From positions 15,811,840 through 15,875,839 of the forward strand of contig NC_087070.1 in assembly GCF_963678635.1 (NCBI RefSeq): 64,000 nucleotides of DNA. Reading direction: 5' to 3'. The notes under the pieces were generated by a model. The model saw only the letters and a program-made list of their open reading frames with translations. It ran no database searches and was not told the origin of the DNA. Shown here piece by piece: positions 52,201 through 63,600 of this stretch. Made by a program: the position numbers and the translations under genes. This DNA comes from Symsagittifera roscoffensis. Lineage: Eukaryota; Xenacoelomorpha; Acoela; Convolutidae. How positions within the stretch are numbered: position 1 is the stretch's first letter; each line of letters begins with the position of its first letter.

Positions 52201-55200
52201 CCTTTAAAAAAACGCTGTTTACCGGGCCCAGAGATCGTTCTTGTGGCTTTTTTCTATACTCCAACTTTTCATGCACGAGAAGTTTATTCTCGAATATTTC
52301 ATTTTCCAATTATCATTGTATCAATACAACATCTAAGACATAAGTTGAAAATCATTTAATAAATTTTTGTGACAAAGCGTTGCTTGACTAAGATGCATCG
52401 CTAACTTTCTAGTGAGTTAATTTTATACTCAGACATTAAATGGACAATAATGATGACTACACTTAACACACTGAAGTTACCCTATGTCTTCCAAGTTTCT
52501 AGAAATAACGCCACTTATTTCAAATTACTTCATTAGAATCTGCTTGCAACTCATTTTTACATGCAAAAATTCGTACAAACAAATTTCTTACCTCGTTTTA
52601 AGGATCAAGGTTCAGTATGAAAACTTTTTAATGATCTTGATTAACTCAAATTTCACGTATTATAACTAAACTTAAGGAATAGCTCAAATCCTAGAAAAAA
52701 TACAACTCCCATTGAAATGATCTTAATTAACAGAAAAAAACGAAGAACATAAAACATTCCAAATTAACGTGCATATAATTAGGTTTGATCAAATGTGAAC
52801 CCTAGTAAGTCTAAACAAACGTACAAGTAAACTAAATTAAATTTGCATAAGTGTGAGCTAATTAAATGTGAACTTAATTAAGTTTGAATAAGTATGAACT
52901 AATTAAGTTAAGTGTGAAACTTAATTAGGTTTGAATATTGACCTGATTTTGTAGCATGTTGTACACAGCCACGTGACCACTGTATAGTCCCACACAGATG
53001 AGGTAGGGGTAGGTGGGGTGTACATCCACACACATCACCCCGCTCTCGGTCTCGAACACGAACTCCGGGTAAGAGGGGTTCTTCAGCGAGTAGCACAGCA
53101 TCAGACCCTCGCCCTGCTTCAAGAAGTCATCTGCAACAGAAAATACTAAAATTTGAAAAAAAAAATACAAAAGAAGGTTCACGTGACGAAAATACTCAAG
53201 ATTCACGGGGCAGAAAAGCAAAAAATCATATCACCAACCTTGTGCAAAAAGACAAAGGCAAAAACTTCATTAAAATGAAGTCAGAATTTTTTTTCGAATT
53301 GGGTAGTTTTTGTTCGTGGTGCGATGAGAGGAGATGAATGAAGGCCTAGAATTTAGGCATATTCAATAGTAATAGTAATTTAGGCACATTTGACAAAAGC
53401 TTGTTTTTTCTTTTAATTTCCAAGAAGGCGACCAAAAAAAGTTCAAGTGACACCTAACTTTGCGTGGAAGAAAAAGAAAAGGTTGAAAAAAAACTAAATT
53501 ACGCTGAGGAACGCTGGTCTTACAGAGGTCGGAACCAAAAAAACATCGGAATTCAAGTAGCAACAAAATTATATAAGACGCAATGGAAAGATAAGTACAA
53601 TCATTGCGAGATCCAAGACTTTGTAAACTCGAAATGATTGTTCCATAGTCTAAATTTTTTCATTTTAAATATACAGGGCACAAAATGGATTCGAAACCAC
53701 AAAAAAAGGACGAGGAACATTAAAAGTAGAAAAAATGACTGCCAAAATAGATAATTAGATTTCCAGAGTGCATTAAGCAGAAGATATGTGTTGATGAACT
53801 ACTCCACCTTGTTGATTGGCAATTGCTCTCTGATAAAAAATAAGAAAAAAAACAAAACGTGAGTCAGAAAAAAAAACAAAATTCCAGAAATTTAAACCAA
53901 AAATGAACTAAAGTATGTTTAATCAAAACACAATTTCAAGGATATTTCAGAGCATCAATTAAAAATAGACATTTTTCATTGATAAATTTTCTACATTTTA
54001 TCTGTAAAAAATGCAAAATTGACCTTGAAATTTGCTTTCAGAAAAGTCAACTAAACTGAACAAAAAATTAATGAACAAATTTGAACAATTTTGCAAATTT
54101 TTGAAAGTTCTGTGCAAACGAAATATTGCAATACTAGTTATGCATTCGGTTCTGTAGGATCAAAACAGCATTCAAACTAACGCATGCTAATTTTTCGAAA
54201 ATAATAATGACGGAAGAAGACCAAAAGAAACGCAAAGTTTGTAAAAAAGGATCAGGTGCAAGTAGCACAGAAAGTTCTGACCATATTCATACAAACTCCA
54301 AAAAAAGTTCTTCAAATTATTAAGTGCTTCATATTAGTGTTTTTTGTACGTAGTGTGATGATAAAACTATACCCACGCATTAAAACTTAGTAACTTAGGC
54401 ATAATCAACAACAGTTTTCTCAAAAAAAGCATAACAAAAAAAAATTCAAAAAAAAATTCGAATTTTTTTTCTATTTTTTGAACAGTATTTTTTTTTAAAT
54501 TCTAGCCAAGGAAGTGCCAGTAATAGCTTTTAAAACTAGTTTCTGTCTGGAAAAACCAAGTTTTTTTTAGCCTACTTGACCAATTTAACAAAATATCATC
54601 ACTTTATTCGAACCGATTTTTTTTGACACTGAGATTTTTAAAATTTCGTCACGACTAAAAGGTATTCAAAATTATATATCACTCAACCCAGTCCAATAAT
54701 TTTTAGTGGTACCTGATTTTGCATGGAAACCAAAAAAAAAGAGAAAAAAAGACACCCGAATACAAAGTTCCTTCCCATTTTCAATGGTCGGAACAGCAAT
54801 TTGCAAATCTGCAACAAAACGAATATCAATATTCATTTTTATATTTGGGCACAGGCCGCTACCTAAGCTGCATAATTCAATAAAAACCAGCTTTAGCAGT
54901 ACAATAAAACTTACGGCAAGTTTTCGCTCAAATTTTCGAAAAAATTTTCACGCGGATATCAAGTTTTTTATGACTTTGCAAAGCACGGACAATAGGCTGT
55001 TGAACGCTAAAAACGCAATTTGCTTCAAAAATTAAGCTTGAAAGAATAGCTTATTTTTTTCCCTGAAAAATGCATTCTTTATGCAAGATAATCAAATATT
55101 TCAATTTGGCGAAATACAACAAAAAGTAACACTGGTTTTCATCAAGCTACTGAGTAAAACAACCCAATACTGAGAAAAACAATTAAAATCACGAGGCCGA

Positions 55201-58200
55201 AAACCATTTCAATAGTTTTGATGTACAAAAAAACACTCATCGAAAAATTGTTCAGTCATAAATCTATTGTAAAAACGCTAGAACAGAAAAGGAAAGAAAC
55301 GCTAAGCAACTAGAAATCTACAGGTTGGCAAAATCTGCTAGCTACTGTATTCTGAGAAGAAAGAAACGGAAAAAACTCTTGTTTAATTTGCAGAAATCGT
55401 TCATTAAAAAAATTCAAAAAAATTTTTAATAAAAAAATACAAATTTGACGAGGAAACTGCCACTTGTTTCGCCCTTGATATCACCTTCCAAGCAATATTG
55501 ATTCAATTGTAGTTTACTTTAAGCAAAAAGTCACAAGCCTTGAATAACAAAGAAACGAATACATTTAGATAGATTTTTTAAATAGAATGTTGTAATGAGG
55601 GTGAATTAGCCTACATGATCCGTATCCGACAGTGAACAAGTCAGAATAGAGTGGGTTGAACTTGAGGGCAGTGACTGCCAGCCTCTTGGTCCTCTCGTTA
55701 GAGAATGTCCACAGAGGCAGAAGAGTTCCATTCCCATTGTCCTTATACTCATCCGCTGGATCCTCGTAATACTTGAAGTCTGAAACAAAATATCATTTGT
55801 AATCGGTTATAAAACTATCACGTAATTGAAGTACCAGCTAGCCGCTGCATTGGCTACAATATAAAAGAATCTGCTTTTTTATTACGACCATCCCCCTTCC
55901 CCCAAAAAAGATGTGGGAGCTAACCACAATGACGCAGGGGGGATTTTTTGCTAAATTTTAGTAAGTCAAAGTAAATTTTGTATTAAAGCCCTATTTGCAT
56001 GGTATCACATTAAAGCCCTATTGGCCGTGATTCGGGTTCGAAAAAAACTCAACAAAGTCGAGGAAAATTGGTCAGACGTTTTTCGTTTTCCAGAATAATT
56101 AAGAAGCAGGAGAAAGATTTTCAGGCACAATCACCTCATTCTGACAAATTTCTAGCTAACTAAATTGTCTTGCATTTCATAAAAAATTTGGAGAAAAAAC
56201 TTTTGGAAAAAATTCAAAAAAAAATTTGGAAAACTATTTTTTTCAAGACTTTTGAATTGATTTGCATCGAAGGTTCTGTCCTACTTCCACAGCAACCGGC
56301 TATCCTTGTTATCTACCTAAGTCACAAAAAAAACAAAGAGTACAAAAAAATCAAAAAACCAGAAGATTTTTAACAATCTAAGTAGTATATATGCTGGATA
56401 TCGCTGGTAGGGGTGGGGACCCCCATGTATTAAGATACGCTATAGAGAATCCGGTCAGCACCCTATGTGTTACTATGAAAACACACCGTGCTACCTGCAC
56501 AACAACCGGATATTTTTTTCAGAAACATTTGAAAAGTACCCTCGGATATTTCGTCGAATGTGTTCTGGTTGACCATTCTCTCCAGAATGTGCAATGGCTG
56601 TCCCATCGATCCCTTCAGTTCATCCCCGTCTTTGTCTGCCATCACTGCCAGTTTGTGCTTCCCATCATCCTTGCCTTTTCCATGGTGGGGAGTCTTACCA
56701 GCTGCGGCCGCTTTCGCCTTCTGCAAACATCAAACAAAAATTAACTCCAAGTCTAATTTTTTTTTACCTTATGTCTCCTTCTGAAGATTAAAAACAAAAA
56801 TTTAGACCTCTTTCCGAGCAATTCGCCGCTATAGATAAAGATTTTTGTTTCATTTCGGGTTTTATTACTGTAACTGTTGAATAAGAAAAAGCGAAACACT
56901 TGTCAGTAAACATTTCCAAGATGAAATAAAAAAAAACATTTCAAGCCAGAGAAGCTTAAATCAACATCTTTTGATCTATGTGTAATGCAAGGGGAAGCTA
57001 TTTATTTTAATGGCTTGGCCACGAAGTTGGTGTTATAATATCTTATCCCCCACGGGTGTGTGTTACGATGGGGACTTCACATCGATGGGGTACTAACTTC
57101 GTTTTTGGCTAGATCCTCCATGTAGGCATCGTATATCTCCCACTGGTTGGCATTGGCGGAGAAGTTGTGACGGGGAGGGGGCTCCGTCTGCACGTACCGC
57201 TCCTAAACAACACAAACATAAAAATAATAAAAAATGAAATTAAAAAAATGTTTGCTATTTAGATTCCACTCACTGTAAAATTCAGAACAGTTACAAAACG
57301 AAATCTCCTTGAAAGAAATTCGTAGATCTTAGTAGCCCGTTTTCAGGAGCCTCTAATAGTAACAACATACAGCGATAAACAATGGTAACCATATGCTGTC
57401 TTACACAATTAATTTACGCAGAAAGTTTGCTCACAGAAAACTGTGTCGAAATACTCATTTCAGGTGATCAGTCTTTTAAACCCATTGGGCTGCATTATGA
57501 ATTTATCTTTTTGTTGAAATTGTGATTACAGAAACATCAAACGGTGAGTTATCTTCAATTTTGTCAAAACATTTATTTTTTCGCTATTTTCTGGGTCAAA
57601 TAATGCTTTTTAATGCAAAAAAACGCACCCTGGTCAGCTTCAAACATCCATCCAGCCTTTAAACTGAGCGGCGAAGACTAACTATTTCTTCACTGCTGAC
57701 TTACATGAAGATGTGGATAAAACTATTTGTGCTAACCCTGAGAGGATTGTTGTAAGTCTGTGAAGCCCTCTCGCTGTAGTTGAACTGATTCGCAGGCTTC
57801 ACGTCTTTCTTGTTCTTGATTGTAATCTGCTGTGTTTCTTGCTCATCTTTATCGGGCTAAAATTGCACCACTAATGAATATCCCAAATGGAATAATTAAA
57901 GGGGCGTTACTTTTTTGTAACAAAAGTGTCAGACCCAACAAGTAACACATACATTAAAGCTTTGAAATGCAAACTTACATGGATCACAATTATAAAAATT
58001 GTAAATTGCTTCGAATACGATGGTTCAAAAACAACCTTCTATCAATTTCTTCTACTCTAGTATCTTCTTTTCTTCTGGTTTTGAAAACTGTTTCTACATT
58101 TCTATTAACTAACTGATGCTCAAGTTCATTTGAATTGGGAAGCATATATAATCGGGACAAAAAATGAGATCTAAGGGGTTATATTTTCCATCTAAACAGA

Positions 58201-61200
58201 TTTAAAACTTGGGTAAATTGTATAGTGGAAGCAGCGCCAAGAAGCTGCGCAGCGCGTCACAAGTCAACCGAGCGACGCGCAAGTACAAAATTGGCGACAG
58301 CTATTGAATTTACTAAACGGTGCTCAGTCTTTTTAAACAACGCTCAAAGTCCAAATTAACATTCATCCAGCCAGAACTTTCTTTTAATTTTTAAGAAACT
58401 CTGGATTCAGCACAGGTGCCTCAAAATGCAAAACAAAATGTTGTAAACGATAAAAATCAAGAATGCTTGCCATTAGCAAGCGTTATCATGTCGACACATA
58501 GACAAAAAATTGTCGGCCAACCAATTGTTTCTTTGATTCTTAGTGATTAGGACAATTTTCACTATAATTTAAATTCCATTTGATGTGATTTTATGTATTC
58601 CTGTATAAGTCGGATAACTAAAAAAATGGATTTACAATTTTAGGATGCATTTTTTTTAAAAATTGTATTATCATCCTTCTCTCTGTCACAAGAAAGCAAT
58701 GAATCAAACCATGTCTTAAACTTCCATCACTGCATTCAGCAAATCAACGGAAACCAAAAAAATAAAATCAGTTTTTGCTAGCTTTCATATCGGCGTAAAC
58801 ATTAGTTTTTGTAATCTTTCTAGGGCTTCATTTGTTTACTGGCATATCTGTGAGGAAAAAATTTGAGAGCGAATTCATCGGGAATGCGCATAAAAAAAGG
58901 TCAAAAATCGTTTATTGCTTTAATAAGGTGGCTATAGCTAACGCGCTTGGATAAAGCGAACATAGCTAAAACAGGCTGTTAAAATTTGCATTAACCTTAT
59001 TTACAATAATATTTGTAATAGATGATTTTGTTTGTTATTCATTTGTTCGACTAGGTTTATTTTTTCCCGAGTTTTTTGGGGATAAAGACTCTGTTTTCAT
59101 TGCTGAAATTTTTTTTTGACGAAATTGAGTCTTTATCCCCAAAAAACTCGTGGAAAAATAAACCTAGTCGTACAAATGAATAACAAACAAAACCATCTAT
59201 TCAAAATATTATTGTAAATAAGGTTAATGCAAATTTTAACAGCCTGTTTTTAGCTATGTTCGCTTTATCCAAGTGCGTTAGCTATAGCCACCTTAATAGA
59301 GCAATAAACTATTTTTGACCTTTTTTTATGTGCATTCCCGATGAATTCGCTCTCAAATTCTCTTTTCAGCGTAAGAACTCGCTATGCAGCTTGCACATTT
59401 CATGCACAGTTGCTGCATCTTGTAGCTTTTTATTTTTTTTATATGAATAATCGGAAGTAGCATGCCGAGGGGAGGGGGCGGTCCCCCCGCAATTCTGGTT
59501 GCAATATGCTAATATGAAAAATATGAGAGAACGCGCGCCAAAAAACCGCCTTTTTTAACCTGTTTTTTTTAATTTGCCTGCAGCGCAGACAATTTTTGAG
59601 TAAATAGGGCTCGTATAGTATTCCGGAGAACTCAGAAAATGAAATTGTTCGACCTAAAACCTAAAATTTTTGAAAAACCGCCCCCCTGAAAAAATTTCTG
59701 CGCACGCCACTGCTAAGCGGACACGGGAAGGTGAAATTGAATTATGGAAGAATTTTCGAAAGTATAGATTTTCAACAGTAATTTGTTTTTAGCTTTTTTT
59801 AGTTAAATTTTACCGGTAATGAGCTTATACAATAAAGCTTGCAATATTCGCTTACCATTTCTTATTTTTCACACCTTTTGTGCTAAACGTCATACAGAAG
59901 CGAGGCGGAGCTCCGCAAAACTTGCGATGCAAAACACACATTGCGCTACAAAATATTGAATGAAAAAAATACAAAAGTAGAAAAAAATTCTGAAAAATTT
60001 TGTTGGAAAAAATTACTTGAAAAAATAACTTGGCAAAAGTTGAAAAATTACAACTACAAAAATTCTATTCATATTTGTATCGGATGAAGCTCAAAAACAG
60101 CCCCTAAAACTGAAAACCAGTTACCGAGCGACAACAAATGCGACATCTCGGATTTTTGGGTCGAAACCTGTTGAGCCGAAAACAAAATTGTTATTATGAA
60201 AAATTTCAGAAAATTTAAACTTGTTATAAACCATCCAAACAGAAATTTTAAACTTGTTATGAATCATCAAAAATGAACTATAATCCCAAACGGATATAAT
60301 TTGCCCTCAAAATTACGCAAAATAAGTTGACAAGTCGATATAACATAAACTGAAACTGTTTGAATATAAAAAAAATTAAAAAAAAAAAACGCAGTCAGAC
60401 ATGGTAAATTTGTGAAGTTTCAGTTATAGTAAAAACTGTTTAAATTGGAAAAAACAATGCTCTGAAAAGTAAAAAAAAAACAGGCCAGATAAAAAAATGG
60501 CGTTTAAAAAAACGGAGAACGAACCGACAGAACCTAAGACGAAAACACCGAACCCGAAAAAATTGATAAACCTGAAAAGGGCTTAACAAACGGGCTACGA
60601 AACTAATTACTACTTAATGTGATAGAAGTGAAGATCCTACTTAAAAAAATGAAGATCCTCTAGAAGTGATCCAAAGTTGTGGACAAAGTTGTTTACGGGA
60701 AAAAAGTCTAGTACCGGGTTGCAATAACCTTGCTTATCGCAAGGGTAATTATGCATGAAAAAAAAACTTTGAAAGATTCTGCCAGAAAAGAGTCTCGAAA
60801 AAACTTCAGTGTTAAATAATGTCTGATAGTTTAAATTTTTCATGCGACAAACCTTCCGATGCCAAACTCTGTTCTCAAAAGGCGTACCGCTTGTTCTAAA
60901 TTGTAAATTTGGAGATAAGTCTTTAAACATGTCCAAATTTGTGAGTGGAATCCACTCGCCAAATTGTTGAGGAATTCTCATACAAATACTTGACGCATTT
61001 TATTGAGCTACATTTTATTAACAGTAAATTTTATTGACTCGTTTAGTGTCTCGCGGAGTCGACAACGAGCGAAACAATTTTGAACTTAGTACTTCGCAGA
61101 GACTTTCTAAGCGTTCTTCGCTTCCCGGTTTTTACACAGTTTTTGGAGTTTGAGCGTTATTTTTAAACGAGTCCGAGAGTTACCCAAGGTGTCATTGGTG

Positions 61201-62221
61201 TAGTAAACTCGTCCTGAAAATCAACAATTGAATTCTCACAATAACAACATCTAAACTTTCATATTACCTATTTGGGAAAAACTTTGAATGTTTTAACTTA
61301 CTCCACCAAAATTCATAACTTAAAACTATGAAGTAGAAATAAAAACGCTCGATTCTGAATGGTTGAAACTAAATACGACTTCAAAATATAGTTTGAATAA
61401 CCATTCATTTAGTAAATGATGCGCCGTTCATTTAATTTGGGCGGAATACGAAAAATATTCAAAATTTTTTTCATAAAATTTCATACAGCTGCAACTAACA
61501 AGAATGATGATTAGGAGTTTTGACCTGAGCTATTTCTCTTAACAGTACTTTTAATTTAGATTATAAACAGAAAAATGAAAACATTAAAGCAAAACAACTC
61601 GTGCCAGATGAGGATGAGCATAGTGAAAATAAAAGAACCAAAGAATGATTTCTCTGAAAATGATAGGGGGGATTCTGTGCTTACGTCTCGGTTGGACATT
61701 GCAGTGGTCATACCAGACCTCATGAAAGTGCCTCCCTTTTCAAGGAACAAAAATCTAATATTAGAGGGCAATATATTTTTAAAAGGACAGTCAATGTGAG
61801 GTAAACACTGATTTTCAACCAATTTTTTTGCCAAATATTGGCTTAATTTAAAGAACAAAATGCATATTTTAAGCAAATAAGATCAATATCGAGGCGGAAA
61901 AATTGATAGATTTTGAATAAAAAACGAAACTTTTGATAGTTTTTGTTGAAATAAATCATCGATGCGATATCTTTGTTAATATGTAATTCAGAGCTATACC
62001 GGTCTAACTTAAAACTTTTCAAATGATGGCTCCTTTTTATGTACAATATTGCATCAAATCTCAAAAGTGAAAAAAATCTTCAAAAGTAAGCCAGAAACAT
62101 TTTATTTTTTACAAAATATAGTTTCCATTTTAATCGTATCTGCCCACCTGTTCGTCGGCTTCCGCATCATTTGCCTGCTGAGCTCGTGTCGCATTTAGTC
62201 CACTCATGAAATCAGAGCCCA
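46030..62221 (-). CDS. DNAI1: DNAI1, axonemal dynein intermediate chain 1, 3' 12 exons (gene model)
   Basis: Twelve exons join in phase with GT/AG borders into 568 codons plus stop, ending in TAA at 46030; the N-terminal part (about 130 residues by comparison with the 699-residue human protein) is missing and probably lies beyond 64000. DNAI1 is a WD-repeat intermediate chain of the outer dynein arm, linking heavy chains to the doublet microtubule in motile cilia and flagella. The N-terminal visible part contains the signatures [15 protein letters not shown] and [15 protein letters not shown], then [14 protein letters not shown], followed by seven WD-type blades (VTALKFNP to [11 protein letters not shown]) and the C-terminal [13 protein letters not shown]. 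Similarity to vertebrate DNAI1 is high over the full length, with no broken frame. Introns run from about 75 nt to 4.3 kb and hold many mobile elements. Confidence 0.93.
46525..46658 (-). CDS. DNAI1: DNAI1 exon k
   Basis: 44 codons plus 2 nt, acceptor CTATATCAG, donor GACAG/GTACGT. Encodes [15 protein letters not shown] and [21 protein letters not shown] blade 7. Confidence 0.94.
47055..48210 (+). repeat. Dispersed repeat family A, copies 3 and 4 in a DNAI1 intron
   Basis: Copy 3 starts AAGGATAGCCGGTTACTGTG at about 47060 and runs to AAGTTCCTCCCCATTTTTC near 47675; copy 4 follows directly (GGATAGCACAGAATGTTCCGA at 47692) and ends near 48210. Both include CTCGCTCG-TT(T/A)TTCG and GACTGAAAGGGCTTTAATATG-type blocks. 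A separate tail fragment is at 48420-48470. Confidence 0.75.
48490..48745 (-). mobile_element. hAT-like MITE relative, inverted and diverged
   Basis: On the minus strand it matches the internal part of the 49885-50322 element: the GCGCGTGCTGCCCCTCAAAA block, GGCGCC, GACCCTTTGGGTC and GGGATTTAA-CCC blocks occur in the same order. Terminal repeats and target duplication are not clean. Confidence 0.6.
48933..49032 (-). CDS. DNAI1: DNAI1 exon j
   Basis: 1 nt plus 33 codons, acceptor TGTTGTAG, donor AAC/GTAAGT. Encodes [22 protein letters not shown] blade 6, almost identical to vertebrate DNAI1. Confidence 0.95.
49279..49513 (-). CDS. DNAI1: DNAI1 exon i
   Basis: 2 nt, 77 codons, 2 nt; acceptor TTGTTCCAG, donor AAAAA/GTAAGC. 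Encodes [24 protein letters not shown] and [14 protein letters not shown] blades 4-5, the best conserved part of the gene here. Confidence 0.95.
49885..50322 (+). mobile_element. hAT-like MITE in a DNAI1 intron
   Basis: Starts CAGGGGCGGATCTAGG and ends TAAATCCGCCCCTG (terminal inverted repeats). Flanks TGTAGAAC (49877-49884) and TGTAGAAA (50323-50330) match at 7 of 8 bases, the 8-bp target duplication typical of hAT transposition. No transposase is encoded. It lies 26 bp from a DNAI1 splice donor. Confidence 0.87.
50348..50423 (-). CDS. DNAI1: DNAI1 exon h (short)
   Basis: 25 codons plus 1 nt, acceptor TTATTGCAG, donor CTAG/GTGAGA. Encodes [15 protein letters not shown], an inter-blade loop. 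A hAT-like MITE with target duplications ends at 50322, 26 bp from this exon's donor. Confidence 0.88.
50788..50931 (-). CDS. DNAI1: DNAI1 exon g
   Basis: 48 codons in phase 0, acceptor TGGTGTAG, donor AAG/GTCAGC. Encodes [12 protein letters not shown] and [19 protein letters not shown] blade 3. A family A repeat copy begins 26 bp upstream of its acceptor. Confidence 0.93.
50955..51450 (+). repeat. Dispersed repeat family A, copy 5
   Basis: AAGGATAACCGGTCGCTGTG, CAAGTAGCACAGAATGTTCC, then CGCTTTACTCGCTCGAA and GACTGAAAGGGCTTTAATTT in family order; located in the intron upstream of DNAI1 exon g. Confidence 0.75.
51590..51760 (-). repeat. Possible second tRNA-derived SINE
   Basis: The minus strand has a B-box-like GTGCGTTCGAATCCCCC followed by CTGAGGGTTCCCAAAGTCAT and ends at a perfect hairpin GGCCCTG...CAGGGCC (51593-51613). 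The A box is unclear and I see no second copy in the window. Confidence 0.4.
52943..53130 (-). CDS. DNAI1: DNAI1 exon f
   Basis: 2 nt plus 62 codons, acceptor TGTTGCAG, donor CAG/GTCAAT. Encodes [16 protein letters not shown] and [22 protein letters not shown] blades 1-2. Confidence 0.93.
54245..54800 (+). repeat. Dispersed repeat family A, copy 6
   Basis: GGTGCAAGTAGCACAGAAAG head (first bases altered), GTTTTTTGTACGTAGTGTGAT, ACGACTAAAAGGTATTCAAA and ATACAAAGTTCCTTCCCATT tail in family order. Confidence 0.7.
55615..55779 (-). CDS. DNAI1: DNAI1 exon e (start of WD domain)
   Basis: Acceptor TTGTTTCAG, donor CAT/GTAGGC. Encodes [18 protein letters not shown] and [20 protein letters not shown], the entry to the first propeller blade. 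The frame-shifted ORF seen in the same place is a shadow. Confidence 0.92.
55960..56312 (-). repeat. Dispersed repeat family A, inverted short copy
   Basis: The minus strand starts AACAAGGATAGCCGGTTGCT at about 56312 and reaches GAATCACGGCCAATAGGGCT near 56010, then ends in about 50 bp. It is shorter than the plus-strand copies. Confidence 0.7.
56540..56720 (-). CDS. DNAI1: DNAI1 exon d
   Basis: 60 codons plus 1 nt, acceptor TGTTTGCAG, donor GAGG/GTACTT. Starts with a Lys/Ala-rich linker and ends [16 protein letters not shown], conserved just before the WD domain. Confidence 0.92.
57098..57202 (-). CDS. DNAI1: DNAI1 exon c
   Basis: 35 codons, phase 0, acceptor TTGTTTAG, donor GAA/GTTAGT. 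Encodes [20 protein letters not shown] followed by DAYMEDL, a highly conserved DNAI1 segment. Confidence 0.92.
57737..57856 (-). CDS. DNAI1: DNAI1 exon b
   Basis: 40 codons in phase 0, acceptor AATTTTAG, donor AGG/GTTAGC. Encodes [18 protein letters not shown], near identical to the vertebrate protein at this place. It follows the largest intron (about 4.3 kb). Confidence 0.92.
58856..59363. repeat. Near-perfect inverted repeat, arms about 237 bp, loop about 35 bp
   Basis: Paired ends are ATTTGAGAGCGAATTCAT (58861-58878) with its reverse complement at 59341-59358, and GGGGATAAAGACTC (59078-59091) with 59127-59140. All pairs share one centre (59109) and only a few mismatches are visible over the arms. 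It lies in the 4.3-kb DNAI1 intron. Possible origins are a MITE with long terminal repeats or a foldback insertion; transcribed, it would give a long hairpin RNA. Confidence 0.9.
59450..59712 (-). mobile_element. Possible MITE with CAGTGGCGTGCG end
   Basis: The minus strand begins CAGTGGCGTGCGCAGAAATT at 59712 and contains C-rich and GCGCGCGTTCTC segments like the other MITEs here. The opposite end (AGTAGCATGCCGAGGGG near 59456) resembles the first loosely. No clean target duplication was found. Confidence 0.45.
59713..62147. other. DNAI1 intron, AT-rich, no exon found
   Basis: Part of the 4.3-kb intron between exons a and b. No additional in-phase exon is evident; exon a ends and exon b starts in phase 0, so none is needed, but a small low-complexity exon cannot be excluded. 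Confidence 0.4.
62148..62221 (-). CDS. DNAI1: DNAI1 exon a (first visible exon)
   Basis: Acceptor TTTTAG before 62221, donor CAG/GTGGGC at 62148; 2 nt plus 24 codons ([10 protein letters not shown]... to ...DAEADEQ). Low-complexity acidic part before the conserved region, so homology is weaker here than elsewhere; the correct phase to the next exon supports it. Confidence 0.65.
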
Positions 62222-63600
62222 CTAAAACACACGTGCAGTCAATTTAACGTTAGCCGTAAATAGCAAAACGGAACCCAAAAAAAAAACAATTCCAAGTTCG
62301 CTTTTTCCCACCTTCCTTCCACATTTGAATTCCAACTGAAAAAAAATCCGTTGTCATAATGCACTAAAAATGGCATGGTTATAAAATAATTATTGTGAAC
62401 AGATTTGTTCTTCGTACTCAACATAAAAACATAACGTATTTAGACGTAAAAACACGTAAAAGTATGAAAACAAACATTTTGAAAGTTAGGGGGAGTGGAA
62501 ACAACCTTTAATTTTACATGCATTTCGGAAACAATTGTTGTCCTTATTAAGTGTGAAAAAAGGTCTCAGAAGAGAAGAAAATTTTTTTTTCGAACGATTT
62601 ACCTCATTTGCATTTCAGACCAATGAATTGTCGTGTATTGTAAAAACTGTGAACTCGCGTTTTTGATAATAGAATTCATGTATAAGCTGGTGCACATTGA
62701 AACAAGACTGCTTGTATCATGAAAAAGCCCTGAATGTTTCGACTGCCCCTTAAGGTCTATGGAATAGTTTTGAATGTAAATCTTTTTTAAAAAAATTAAA
62801 ATAAACTTACGAACAGTTTTGAGTGCGGGAAAATTCGCTACTCAAAAAAGTAACACAGCCCTTTAAACGCCATATTGTTTAAAATCTTCAAAGTGCACAT
62901 ATAGGAATTCAAAGCAATGCAAAAAATCAGAACAAATTATCACAAAACTTTAGAAAAAAGATTTTTTTTTCCACATTTTTCTTTGAATTTCTTCCCCTAA
63001 TATCTTAAACAAGAAGTAATGACCTTAGCGTCTCGCAAGGAAGCCCAAATAGCTTGCTTTAAGTCAACTAGGAACAATTTTTGAATCAGAATAAATCAGC
63101 GCTTAAGTGTTAAAAGCAAGAAAAATAGCGCGCTGTAATTGTACCAAATTAGTCAAATAAAAAAATTTGGAAATCCCAAACTTAACAAAAAGTCATACAT
63201 GAAATAAGTTTATAAATTTGAGTTCAGGACGTCAATACTTCTCATATGGTATAAAACTCCATTGGTATCTTAAAAACTCGAAATCTATTATCTATTATAT
63301 ATTTAAATGCGAGCTTCACTATCTCGCCATGTTTAAGCTTTTTCAACGTATTATTTTTGCATGTTTAAGCTATATCGTATATTGCAATGGCTAAGATTTT
63401 TTTTTCGATTTTCCAATTTGATTTTAGTGGTTATTTTACCGAGTTTAAATTAAGCAGCCCAATATCGAATTAGGGGTTGCGAATTTGGCCTGCAATTTGA
63501 GTGCCCGAATCATTTTAGTTAACGAGATAAGACGATTTTTGAGATTTTTTCAAAAATTTTCAGAAATTTCAAATAACAAAATAATTTACAAAACTTGAAG
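62222..63600. other. Upstream DNAI1 intron with repeat fragments
   Basis: Expected to lie inside an intron of DNAI1. No further exon is recognised. 62700-63240 is a diverged copy of the repeat that is tandemly duplicated at 31.0-32.0 kb (shares TGAATGTTTCGACTGCCCCT and AGGTCTATGGA). Confidence 0.45.

Noticed and set aside
55606-55788. 60-codon minus-strand ORF
   Set aside because: It is a wrong-frame reading of DNAI1 exon e; the correct frame encodes the conserved first WD blade.
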